Shown here: in pieces, positions 19,542 through 30,726 of the stretch
How the letters are laid out: each line of letters begins with the position of its first letter
How positions within the stretch are numbered: the stretch's first letter is position 1
Assembly (NCBI GenBank): GCA_019828595.1
Contig: JAHQRK010000040.1
Coordinates: forward strand, 280,576-344,575
DNA length: 64,000 nucleotides
Source of the DNA: Aphanomyces cochlioides
Lineage: Eukaryota; Oomycota; Saprolegniomycetes; Saprolegniales; Verrucalvaceae
Direction: 5' to 3'
The notes under the pieces: model-generated
What the model saw: only the letters and a program-made list of their open reading frames with translations
Told to the model about the DNA's origin: nothing
Databases searched by the model: none
Made by a program: the position numbers and the translations under genes

Positions 19542-20511
19542 CCTCAGAAGCATTGGAAAAAGGATTGTTTTGCCGTCATCTTACACGGGTGGACCTCGGT
19601 ACATGAGACAACGTTACCTTGACGCCATGGCAATTGTTCGCAAGTTCGGTCGACCAGACCTTTTTATCACTGTGACATGCAATCCAAAGTGGGTTGAAAT
19701 CGACAGGGAGCTGGAATTGGCGAAAGACGACTATGGATTTAAACGATCTCCAGCTGATCGACCTGACTTAGTGACGCGCATGTTCCGCCTCGAGCTCTTA
19801 GCCATTGAAGCCATGCTGTACAAGGGGGCAGTTTTGGGTCGACAAGCTGCGTGTGTTCGTGTTGTCGAATTCCAAAAGCGTGGTCTGCCTCATGCCCATA
19901 TGTTGGTCATATTCACTGGGGACGACAAAATCAAGACAGCTGCCGATATTGACAGTATTATCAGTGCAGAAATCCCCGACAAGGAAAAGAATCCAAGACT
20001 GCACGAAATTGTTACAACCTGCATGATTTACAAATGCAGCGACCGATGCCTGGAAAACGGGAAGTGCAAGAAAAACTTTCCAAAAGCATACTGCAACGAA
20101 ACATCAGAAGGCAGTGATGGATATCCACTCTACCGTCGTCGCCGCTCTTCGGCAGAGCGGCCCTCTGAGTATACCAACCAATATATTATTCCGTACTGCC
20201 CAACGTTGAGTGCCATGTTCGACTGCCACATCAATGTCGAGGCGTGTACAAGTATATCTGCAGTCAAGTACCTGTACAAGTACATCTACAAGGGCTCCGA
20301 CCGCTCAAATTTTCAACTTGAGTCCAGTGAACTTGACGAAATCAAGCAATACCAAGATGCCCGCTATGAATCGTGCTGTGAGGCCCTCACAGGCATTTTC
20401 TCTTTCGACATGTTCAAACGATCTCACGCTGTCGAGGAAGCGCATAGTCGCCTTGAGCATCATCTAAGCGCATGGTCATCATTGTCTTGCCGTCAAATGC
20501 GCCGTGAATAG
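19539..20511 (+). pseudogene. Helitron Rep, second half, in the long unit of the concatemer
   Basis: From DLRSIGKRIVLPSSYTG onward the frame matches Rep, including the HUH motif (GLPHAHMLV, near 19887) and the double tyrosine (KYLYKYIYKG, near 20272). About 26 foreign codons at the 5' side of the open frame come from L3 leader sequence. Homology ends at MFKRSHAVE (about 20440) and the frame closes at 20511 in unrelated sequence. The first half of this gene is at 38846-39737. Confidence 0.85.
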
Positions 20512-20583
20512 GACTGGGTACCTCGAGCGTCTGTATTATCACTGATAAGTCGTTCGTGTTATCTGTGCAAGAACTGGCATTTT
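20446..20583 (-). other. Short foreign patch between Rep and the 3' end of the long unit
   Basis: About 140 bp match neither Rep nor the short units. Read on the minus strand the patch is open (…SVIIQTLEVPSPIHGAFDG…MRLDDAQGDYALP), so it may be a captured gene fragment, as Helitrons often carry. I cannot name the source. Confidence 0.4.
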
Positions 20584-20961
20584 TGCACAACAAAACAGGG
20601 AAACTATGGAGGCCAATTCGAAGTAAAATAAGAAAGACGTGAATAAGGAGTGCGAAGTAAATGCCGTCTCCTTAGTTTCAAAATAATATGATCTCTGATT
20701 GGATAATTTATTTTTCTTTCTGTACGAGTCGACGGTTTTGTGGTCAGGACATGATTTATCTCCTGACGAAAAATAATATTCATCAGTCAACAGTAGCCAA
20801 TCAGAATGCTCGGCGTTAACTTATTTTTTTACTTCGAACTGGGCCTGAATCAAATTCAAAATTCATAGTATGGCTTCAAACGTTTCATGTGTGTGATAAA
20901 ATCTTTGTTATTTCCAAAGCAAAACGCTCCACCCAGGGGCGTAGCCCTGGCCTCACCCTAG
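20584..20961 (+). mobile_element. 3' terminal part of the long Helitron unit
   Basis: This matches the last ~378 bp of the short units. It ends in the 3' hairpin and CTAG, directly followed by the 5' TCTATT of the first short unit. Confidence 0.85.
20933..20961 (+). terminator. Helitron 3' terminus (hairpin + CTAG)
   Basis: CCAGGG (20933-20938), a 6-base loop and CCCTGG (20945-20950), then CCTCACC and CTAG at 20958-20961, followed by T. This is the standard Helitron 3' end: a short GC hairpin, about 7 bases, then CTRR. It serves as the rolling-circle termination signal. The same structure closes every unit. Confidence 0.85.
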
Positions 20962-22914
20962 TCTATTACTTAAGGCTCTAACGCAACACGTAAGTACGAG
21001 ACTAAGTACGAGAGTAATTTTTACATACAAACGTCAAGTCAACAAATGAGCAATTTTATATACTTTATCCAAGTACAAAATGAGCAATTTTACATACAAA
21101 CGCCAAGTAAAAAAAAGAGTAATTTTTACATACAAACGCCAAGTCAAAAAAAGAGTAATTTGAGACAAGTTCGTTCATGCACCCATGATGCTGGACGTGG
21201 CAGTTGTCGATAATATTAATAATCATTCCACATACAAAATGAAAATATTGTCCTACTATTTAAAATCATACCTGCCAAAGACGATTGAATGGCAGTTGGG
21301 TTTTTCTGGGACGATGCAAGGTGAGATGCATGTCTTAGGATAGCTTCACTCGGGCAGAAAAGGCCGCTGAATAAGCGGTCAACACACTGTGCAGTAGGGT
21401 GACGAGCCCTTTCTGCCACTTTAAGCCATACCCTGGCCAGAGGCTTGGACTCCGAAAGGCGAATTCCGACGCGATATGCGAATGTTACGAAGTAGGGCCT
21501 TTTTGGCTCGAAATACCGGACATTTTCATAGAGCAGCCAGGGACAGCTAAAACGTGTGTTTTTACTGTATTTTCATATTGACTTTGGACGAGTAAATCCT
21601 CTCCCCATAGTTCAACTTTTTACAGTAAGGGGACAATGTGTAACATTGGTTACCACTATTGCAACTGATGGTGCTACTTTTTTTACGGAGTACCACTGTT
21701 GATAGTGGGCCTACGGCGAGTAGATTGAAACACTTCAGGGGTGTTTCATGATACTTAGCAGGTGTATTACCCAGTATCAAAGTTTCAACTCATTGGATGT
21801 ACGAGTTCAATACGCGATATTAAACAATGTGATGTTTAATAAATACCGCGAATTCTGTACGATTTATGAAAGAAATGAGTAGTATTTTCTGGCAAACCAC
21901 ATTATGTTAAGCTTAAGTGGCGGGACACATATCCACAGTATTTTTACGATCCAATCACATTATCATTTTTGTGTTGATGTTTTTGTATGAACATTTGTCT
22001 GACGCAGTTTTCTACGTAGAAAATAACAACTACTCGGCCTCTAAGAAAGGCAAAGGCAATTGCAGTCATGACAATGACAATCAAGGCCATGCGATCGATA
22101 ACTCCGAACCTGGAAAGCAAGCAGAGCGGAATGAAGTGCATACTACCGAACAAGAGTCTGCATCAACTGGAGCTAATGGCTGGGCTGTGGATGACGATGC
22201 CTTGAATCAGGGCAATATTAACGACGAGGCGGCTATGAGAAAGGCCAACAAGGCGGAGTACAACAAACGTGCTCGCGAAAAGAAGCGGCAAGCTCTCCTA
22301 AAGGCGGAGTACAACAATCGTGGTCGCGAAAAGAAACGGCATGCTATCGTGCATGAAGTCGACGAAGAGGTGGCGATGGAAAACTCCAAAAAGGCGCAGT
22401 ACAACAATCGTGCTCGCGAAAAGAAACGGCAAGCTCTCCCGGAAGAGGTCGACAAATCCAAAAAGGCGGAGTACAACAATTGTGCTCAGGAGCAAGAAGA
22501 TCGCGAGCGCAGAGTTGGCAATCGAAGGATCTATGCTGCACAACAAAACAGGGAAACTATGGAGGCCAATTCGAAGTAAAATAAGAAAGACGTGAATAAG
22601 GAGTGCGAAGTAAATGCCGTCTCCTTAGTTTCAAAATAATATGATCTCTGATTGGATAATTTATTTTTCTTTCTGTACGAGTCGACGGTTTTGTGGTCAG
22701 GACATGATTTATCTCCTGACGAAAAATAATATTCGTCAGTCAACAGTAGCCAATCAGAATGCTCGGCGTTAACTTATTTTTTTACTTCGAACTGGGCCTG
22801 AATCAAATTCAAAATTCATAGTATGGCTTCAAACGTTTCATGTGTGTGATAAAATCTTTGTTATTTCCAAAGCAAAACGCTCCACCCAGGGGCGTAGCCC
22901 TGGCCTCACCCTAG
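20962..22914 (+). mobile_element. Helitron short unit R1
   Basis: A 1,953-bp unit from TCTATTACTTAAGG to CTAG. It has an A in place of C in one AAGT(C/A)AAAAAAAGAG sub-repeat, a variant shared with R7-R9. Confidence 0.9.
21977..22579 (+). CDS. Truncated Helitron repeat protein (200 aa), unit R1
   Basis: The ATG at 21977 gives MFLYEHLSDAVFYVENNN; an in-frame GTG 60 bp upstream would add 20 residues. The protein has an Asn/Ser/Asp-rich region, then three basic KAEYNNRAREKKR(Q/H)A modules with acidic spacers, then AQEQEDRERRVGNRR and a unique tail ending MEANSK. The deletion that made the short unit removed the zinc block and all of Rep but kept this frame open. Basic helical modules suggest nucleic-acid binding; whether it is expressed is unknown. 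The same ORF is repeated almost unchanged in every short unit. Confidence 0.7.
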   Translation: MFLYEHLSDAVFYVENNNYSASKKGKGNCSHDNDNQGHAIDNSEPGKQAERNEVHTTEQESASTGANGWAVDDDALNQGNINDEAAMRKANKAEYNKRAREKKRQALLKAEYNNRGREKKRHAIVHEVDEEVAMENSKKAQYNNRAREKKRQALPEEVDKSKKAEYNNCAQEQEDRERRVGNRRIYAAQQNRETMEANSK

Positions 22915-24867
22915 TCTATTACTTAAGGCTCTAACGCAACACGTAAGTACGAGACTAAGTACGAGAGTAATTTTTACGTACAAACGTCAAGTCAACAAAT
23001 GAGCAATTTTATATACTTTATCCAAGTACAAAATGAGCAATTTTACATACGAACGCCAAGTCAAAAAAAGAGTAATTTTTACATACAAACGCCAAGTCAA
23101 AAAAAGAGTAATTTGAGACAAGTTCGTTCATGCACCCATGATGCTGGACGTGGCAGTTGTCGATAATATTAATAATCATTCCACATACAAAATGAAAATA
23201 TTGTCCTACTATTTAAAATCATACCTGCCAAAGACGATTGAATGGCAGTTGGGTTTTTCTGGGACGATGCAAGGTGAGATGCATGTCTTAGGATAGCTTC
23301 ACTCGGGCAGAAAAGGCCGCTGAATAAGCGGTCAACACACTGTGCAGTAGGGTGACGAGCCCTTTCTGCCACTTTAAGCCATACCCTGGCCAGAGGCTTG
23401 GACTCCGAAAGGCGAATTCCGACGCGATATGCGAATGTTACGAAGTAGGGCCTTTTTGGCTCGAAATACCGGACATTTTCATAGAGCAGCCAGGGACAGC
23501 TAAAACGTGTGTTTTTACTGTATTTTCATATTGACTTTGGACGAGTAAATCCTCTCCCCATAGTTCAACTTTTTACAGTAAGGGGACAATGTGTAACATT
23601 GGTTACCACTATTGCAACTGATGGTGCTACTTTTTTTACGGAGTACCACTGTTGATAGTGGGCCTACGGCGAGTAGATTGAAACACTTCAGGGGTGTTTC
23701 ATGATACTTAGCAGGTGTATTACCCAGTATCAAAGTTTCAACTCATTGGATGTACGAGTTCAATACGCGATATTAAACAATGTGATGTTTAATAAATACC
23801 GCGAATTCTGTACGATTTATGAAAGAAATGAGTAGTATTTTCTGGCAAACCACATTATGTTAAGCTTAAGTGGCGGGACACATATCCACAGTATTTTTAC
23901 GATCCAATCACATTATCATTTTTGTGTTGATGTTTTTGTATGAACATTTGTCTGACGCAGTTTTCTACGTAGAAAATAACAACTACTCGGCCTCTAAGAA
24001 AGGCAAAGGCAATTGCAGTCATGACAATGACAATCAAGGCCATGCGATCGATAACTCCGAACCTGGAAAGCAAGCAGAGCGGAATGAAGTGCATACTACC
24101 GAACAAGAGTCTGCATCAACTGGAGCTAATGGCTGGGCTGTGGATGACGATGCCTTGAATCAGGGCAATATTAACGACGAGGCGGCTATGAGAAAGGCCA
24201 ACAAGGCGGAGTACAACAAACGTGCTCGCGAAAAGAAGCGGCAAGCTCTCCTAAAGGCGGAGTACAACAATCGTGGTCGCGAAAAGAAACGGCATGCTAT
24301 CGTGCATGAAGTCGACGAAGAGGTGGCGATGGAAAACTCCAAAAAGGCGCAGTACAACAATCGTGCTCGCGAAAAGAAACGGCAAGCTCTCCCGGAAGAG
24401 GTCGACAAATCCAAAAAGGCGGAGTACAACAATTGTGCTCAGGAGCAAGAAGATCGCGAGCGCAGAGTTGGCAATCGAAGGATCTATGCTGCACAACAAA
24501 ACAGGGAAACTATGGAGGCCAATTCGAAGTAAAATAAGAAAGACGTGAATAAGGAGTGCGAAGTAAATGCCGTCTCCTTAGTTTCAAAATAATATGATCT
24601 CTGATTGGATAATTTATTTTTCTTTCTGTACGAGTCGACGGTTTTGTGGTCAGGACATGATTTATCTCCTGACGAAAAATAATATTCGTCAGTCAACAGT
24701 AGCCAATCAGAATGCTCGGCGTTAACTTATTTTTTTACTTCGAACTGGGCCTGAATCAAATTCAAAATTCATAGTATGGCTTCAAACGTTTCATGTGTGT
24801 GATAAAATCTTTGTTATTTCCAAAGCAAAACGCTCCACCCAGGGGCGTAGCCCTGGCCTCACCCTAG
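22915..24867 (+). mobile_element. Helitron short unit R2
   Basis: 1,953 bp, joined to R1 and R3 with no spacer. Private changes include TTTTTACGTACAAACG and CATACGAACGCC in the leader. Confidence 0.9.
23930..24532 (+). CDS. Truncated Helitron repeat protein (200 aa), unit R2
   Basis: Protein identical to the ORF at 21977-22579. Confidence 0.7.
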   Translation: MFLYEHLSDAVFYVENNNYSASKKGKGNCSHDNDNQGHAIDNSEPGKQAERNEVHTTEQESASTGANGWAVDDDALNQGNINDEAAMRKANKAEYNKRAREKKRQALLKAEYNNRGREKKRHAIVHEVDEEVAMENSKKAQYNNRAREKKRQALPEEVDKSKKAEYNNCAQEQEDRERRVGNRRIYAAQQNRETMEANSK

Positions 24868-26820
24868 TCTATTACTTAAGGCTCTAACGCAACACGTAAG
24901 TACGAGACTAAGTACGAGAGTAATTTTTACATACAAACGTCAAGTCAACAAATGAGCAATTTTATATACTTTATCCAAGTACAAAATGAGCAATTTTACA
25001 TACAAACGCCAAGTCAAAAAAAGAGTAATTTTTACATACAAACGCCAAGTCAAAAAAAGAGTAATTTGAGACAAGTTCGTTCATGCACCCATGATGCTGG
25101 ACGTGGCAGTTGTCGATAATATTAATAATCATTCCACATACAAAATGAAAATATTGTCCTACTATTTAAAATCATACCTGCCAAAGACGATTGAATGGCA
25201 GTTGGGTTTTTCTGGGACGATGCAAGGTGAGATGCATGTCTTAGGATAGCTTCACTCGGGCAGAAAAGGCCGCTGAATAAGCGGTCAACACACTGTGCAG
25301 TAGGGTGACGAGCCCTTTCTGCCACTTTAAGCCATACCCTGGCCAGAGGCTTGGACTCCGAAAGGCGAATTCCGACGCGATATGCGAATGTTACGAAGTA
25401 GGGCCTTTTTGGCTCGAAATACCGGACATTTTCATAGAGCAGCCAGGGACAGCTAAAACGTGTGTTTTTACTGTATTTTCATATTGACTTTGGACGAGTA
25501 AATCCTCTCCCCATAGTTCAACTTTTTACAGTAAGGGGACAATGTGTAACATTGGTTACCACTATTGCAACTGATGGTGCTACTTTTTTTACGGAGTACC
25601 ACTGTTGATAGTGGGCCTACGGCGAGTAGATTGAAACACTTCAGGGGTGTTTCATGATACTTAGCAGGTGTATTACCCAGTATCAAAGTTTCAACTCATT
25701 GGATGTACGAGTTCAATACGCGATATTAAACAATGTGATGTTTAATAAATACCGCGAATTCTGTACGATTTATGAAAGAAATGAGTAGTATTTTCTGGCA
25801 AACCACATTATGTTAAGCTTAAGTGGCGGGACACATATCCACAGTATTTTTACGATCCAATCACATTATCATTTTTGTGTTGATGTTTTTGTATGAACAT
25901 TTGTCTGACGCAGTTTTCTACGTAGAAAATAACAACTACTCGGCCTCTAAGAAAGGCAAAGGCAATTGCAGTCATGACAATGACAATCAAGGCCATGCGA
26001 TCGATAACTCCGAACCTGGAAAGCAAGCAGAGCGGAATGAAGTGCATACTACCGAACAAGAGTCTGCATCAACTGGAGCTAATGGCTGGGCTGTGGATGA
26101 CGATGCCTTGAATCAGGGCAATATTAACGACGAGGCGGCTATGAGAAAGGCCAACAAGGCGGAGTACAACAAACGTGCTCGCGAAAAGAAGCGGCAAGCT
26201 CTCCTAAAGGCGGAGTACAACAATCGTGGTCGCGAAAAGAAACGGCATGCTATCGTGCATGAAGTCGACGAAGAGGTGGCGATGGAAAACTCCAAAAAGG
26301 CGCAGTACAACAATCGTGCTCGCGAAAAGAAACGGCAAGCTCTCCCGGAAGAGGTCGACAAATCCAAAAAGGCGGAGTACAACAATTGTGCTCAGGAGCA
26401 AGAAGATCGCGAGCGCAGAGTTGGCAATCGAAGGATCTATGCTGCACAACAAAACAGGGAAACTATGGAGGCCAATTCGAAGTAAAATAAGAAAGACGTG
26501 AATAAGGAGTGCGAAGTAAATGCCGTCTCCTTAGTTTCAAAATAATATGATCTCTGATTGGATAATTTATTTTTCTTTCTGTACGAGTCGACGGTTTTGT
26601 GGTCAGGACATGATTTATCTCCTGACGAAAAATAATATTCGTCAGTCAACAGTAGCCAATCAGAATGCTCGGCGTTAACTTATTTTTTTACTTCGAACTG
26701 GGCCTGAATCAAATTCAAAATTCATAGTATGGCTTCAAACGTTTCATGTGTGTGATAAAATCTTTGTTATTTCCAAAGCAAAACGCTCCACCCAGGGGCG
26801 TAGCCCTGGCCTCACCCTAG
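24868..26820 (+). mobile_element. Helitron short unit R3
   Basis: 1,953 bp; shows the array consensus at all variant sites noticed. Confidence 0.9.
25883..26485 (+). CDS. Truncated Helitron repeat protein (200 aa), unit R3
   Basis: Protein identical to the ORF at 21977-22579. Confidence 0.7.
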   Translation: MFLYEHLSDAVFYVENNNYSASKKGKGNCSHDNDNQGHAIDNSEPGKQAERNEVHTTEQESASTGANGWAVDDDALNQGNINDEAAMRKANKAEYNKRAREKKRQALLKAEYNNRGREKKRHAIVHEVDEEVAMENSKKAQYNNRAREKKRQALPEEVDKSKKAEYNNCAQEQEDRERRVGNRRIYAAQQNRETMEANSK

Positions 26821-28773
26821 TCTATTACTTAAGGCTCTAACGCAACACGTAAGTACGAGACTAAGTACGAGAGTAATTTTTACATACAAACGTCAAGTCA
26901 ACAAATGAGCAATTTTATATACTTTATCCAAGTACAAAATGAGCAATTTTACATACAAACGCCAAGTCAAAAAAAGAGTAATTTTTACATACAAACGCCA
27001 AGTCAAAAAAAGAGTAATTTGAGACAAGTTCGTTCATGCACCCATGATGCTGGACGTGGCAGTTGTCGATAATATTAATAATCATTCCACATACAAAATG
27101 AAAATATTGTCCTACTATTTAAAATCATACCTGCCAAAGACGATTGAATGGCAGTTGGGTTTTTCTGGGACGATGCAAGGTGAGATGCATGTCTTAGGAT
27201 AGCTTCACTCGGGCAGAAAAGGCCGCTGAATAAGCGGTCAACACACTGTGCAGTAGGGTGACGAGCCCTTTCTGCCACTTTAAGCCATACCCTGGCCAGA
27301 GGCTTGGACTCCGAAAGGCGAATTCCGACGCGATATGCGAATGTTACGAAGTAGGGCCTTTTTGGCTCGAAATACCGGACATTTTCATAGAGCAGCCAGG
27401 GACAGCTAAAACGTGTGTTTTTACTGTATTTTCATATTGACTTTGGACGAGTAAATCCTCTCCCCATAGTTCAACTTTTTACAGTAAGGGGACAATGTGT
27501 AACATTGGTTACCACTATTGCAACTGATGGTGCTACTTTTTTTACGGAGTACCACTGTTGATAGTGGGCCTACGGCGAGTAGATTGAAACACTTCAGGGG
27601 TGTTTCATGATACTTAGCAGGTGTATTACCCAGTATCAAAGTTTCAACTCATTGGATGTACGAGTTCAATACGCGATATTAAACAATGTGATGTTTAATA
27701 AATACCGCGAATTCTGTACGATTTATGAAAGAAATGAGTAGTATTTTCTGGCAAACCACATTATGTTAAGCTTAAGTGGCGGGACACATATCCACAGTAT
27801 TTTTACGATCCAATCACATTATCATTTTTGTGTTGATGTTTTTGTATGAACATTTGTCTGACGCAGTTTTCTACGTAGAAAATAACAACTACTCGGCCTC
27901 TAAGAAAGGCAAAGGCAATTGCAGTCATGACAATGACAATCAAGGCCATGCGATCGATAACTCCGAACCTGGAAAGCAAGCAGAGCGGAATGAAGTGCAT
28001 ACTACTGAACAAGAGTCTGCATCAACTGGAGCTAATGGCTGGGCTGTGGATGACGATGCCTTGAATCAGGGCAATATTAACGACGAGGCGGCTATGAGAA
28101 AGGCCAACAAGGCGGAGTACAACAAACGTGCTCGCGAAAAGAAGCGGCAAGCTCTCCTAAAGGCGGAGTACAACAATCGTGGTCGCGAAAAGAAACGGCA
28201 TGCTATCGTGCATGAAGTCGACGAAGAGGTGGCGATGGAAAACTCCAAAAAGGCGCAGTACAACAATCGTGCTCGCGAAAAGAAACGGCAAGCTCTCCCG
28301 GAAGAGGTCGACAAATCCAAAAAGGCGGAGTACAACAATTGTGCTCAGGAGCAAGAAGATCGCGAGCGCAGAGTTGGCAATCGAAGGATCTATGCTGCAC
28401 AACAAAACAGGGAAACTATGGAGGCCAATTCGAAGTAAAATAAGAAAGACGTGAATAAGGAGTGCGAAGTAAATGCCGTCTCCTTAGTTTCAAAATAATA
28501 TGATCTCTGATTGGATAATTTATTTTTCTTTCTGTACGAGTCGACGGTTTTGTGGTCAGGACATGATTTATCTCCTGACGAAAAATAATATTCGTCAGTC
28601 AACAGTAGCCAATCAGAATGCTCGGCGTTAACTTATTTTTTTACTTCGAACTGGGCCTGAATCAAATTCAAAATTCATAGTATGGCTTCAAACGTTTCAT
28701 GTGTGTGATAAAATCTTTGTTATTTCCAAAGCAAAACGCTCCACCCAGGGGCGTAGCCCTGGCCTCACCCTAG
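26821..28773 (+). mobile_element. Helitron short unit R4
   Basis: 1,953 bp; carries ACTACTGAAC instead of ACTACCGAAC near 28005, shared only with R6 and silent in the ORF. Confidence 0.9.
27836..28438 (+). CDS. Truncated Helitron repeat protein (200 aa), unit R4
   Basis: Protein identical to the ORF at 21977-22579, with one synonymous change. Confidence 0.7.
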   Translation: MFLYEHLSDAVFYVENNNYSASKKGKGNCSHDNDNQGHAIDNSEPGKQAERNEVHTTEQESASTGANGWAVDDDALNQGNINDEAAMRKANKAEYNKRAREKKRQALLKAEYNNRGREKKRHAIVHEVDEEVAMENSKKAQYNNRAREKKRQALPEEVDKSKKAEYNNCAQEQEDRERRVGNRRIYAAQQNRETMEANSK

Positions 28774-30726
28774 TCTATTACTTAAGGCTCTAACGCAACA
28801 CGTAAGTACGAGACTAAGTACGAGAGTAATTTTTACATACAAACGTCAAGTCAACAAATGAGCAATTTTATATACTTTATCCAAGTACAAAATGAGCAAT
28901 TTTACATACAAACGCCAAGTCAAAAAAAGAGTAATTTTTACATACAAACGCCAAGTCAAAAAAAGAGTAATTTGAGACAAGTTCGTTCATGCACCCATGA
29001 TGCTGGACGTGGCAGTTGTCGATAATATTAATAATCATTCCACATACAAAATGAAAATATTGTCCTACTATTTAAAATCATACCTGCCAAAGACGATTGA
29101 ATGGCAGTTGGGTTTTTCTGGGACGATGCAAGGTGAGATGCATGTCTTAGGATAGCTTCACTCGGGCAGAAAAGGCCGCTGAATAAGCGGTCAACACACT
29201 GTGCAGTAGGGTGACGAGCCCTTTCTGCCACTTTAAGCCATACCCTGGCCAGAGGCTTGGACTCCGAAAGGCGAATTCCGACGCGATATGCGAATGTTAC
29301 GAAGTAGGGCCTTTTTGGCTCGAAATACCGGACATTTTCATAGAGCAGCCAGGGACAGCTAAAACGTGTGTTTTTACTGTATTTTCATATTGACTTTGGA
29401 CGAGTAAATCCTCTCCCCATAGTTCAACTTTTTACAGTAAGGGGACAATGTGTAACATTGGTTACCACTATTGCAACTGATGGTGCTACTTTTTTTACGG
29501 AGTACCACTGTTGATAGTGGGCCTACGGCGAGTAGATTGAAACACTTCAGGGGTGTTTCATGATACTTAGCAGGTGTATTACCCAGTATCAAAGTTTCAA
29601 CTCATTGGATGTACGAGTTCAATACGCGATATTAAACAATGTGATGTTTAATAAATACCGCGAATTCTGTACGATTTATGAAAGAAATGAGTAGTATTTT
29701 CTGGCAAACCACATTATGTTAAGCTTAAGTGGCGGGACACATATCCACAGTATTTTTACGATCCAATCACATTATCATTTTTGTGTTGATGTTTTTGTAT
29801 GAACATTTGTCTGACGCAGTTTTCTACGTAGAAAATAACAACTACTCGGCCTCTAAGAAAGGCAAAGGCAATTGCAGTCATGACAATGACAATCAAGGCC
29901 ATGCGATCGATAACTCCGAACCTGGAAAGCAAGCAGAGCGGAATGAAGTGCATACTACCGAACAAGAGTCTGCATCAACTGGAGCTAATGGCTGGGCTGT
30001 GGATGACGATGCCTTGAATCAGGGCAATATTAACGACGAGGCGGCTATGAGAAAGGCCAACAAGGCGGAGTACAACAAACGTGCTCGCGAAAAGAAGCGG
30101 CAAGCTCTCCTAAAGGCGGAGTACAACAATCGTGGTCGCGAAAAGAAACGGCATGCTATCGTGCATGAAGTCGACGAAGAGGTGGCGATGGAAAACTCCA
30201 AAAAGGCGCAGTACAACAATCGTGCTCGCGAAAAGAAACGGCAAGCTCTCCCGGAAGAGGTCGACAAATCCAAAAAGGCGGAGTACAACAATTGTGCTCA
30301 GGAGCAAGAAGATCGCGAGCGCAGAGTTGGCAATCGAAGGATCTATGCTGCACAACAAAACAGGGAAACTATGGAGGCCAATTCGAAGTAAAATAAGAAA
30401 GACGTGAATAAGGAGTGCGAAGTAAATGCCGTCTCCTTAGTTTCAAAATAATATGATCTCTGATTGGATAATTTATTTTTCTTTCTGTACGAGTCGACGG
30501 TTTTGTGGTCAGGACATGATTTATCTCCTGACGAAAAATAATATTCGTCAGTCAACAGTAGCCAATCAGAATGCTCGGCGTTAACTTATTTTTTTACTTC
30601 GAACTGGGCCTGAATCAAATTCAAAATTCATAGTATGGCTTCAAACGTTTCATGTGTGTGATAAAATCTTTGTTATTTCCAAAGCAAAACGCTCCACCCA
30701 GGGGCGTAGCCCTGGCCTCACCCTAG
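28774..30726 (+). mobile_element. Helitron short unit R5
   Basis: 1,953 bp; shows the array consensus. Confidence 0.9.
29789..30391 (+). CDS. Truncated Helitron repeat protein (200 aa), unit R5
   Basis: Protein identical to the ORF at 21977-22579. Confidence 0.7.
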   Translation: MFLYEHLSDAVFYVENNNYSASKKGKGNCSHDNDNQGHAIDNSEPGKQAERNEVHTTEQESASTGANGWAVDDDALNQGNINDEAAMRKANKAEYNKRAREKKRQALLKAEYNNRGREKKRHAIVHEVDEEVAMENSKKAQYNNRAREKKRQALPEEVDKSKKAEYNNCAQEQEDRERRVGNRRIYAAQQNRETMEANSK

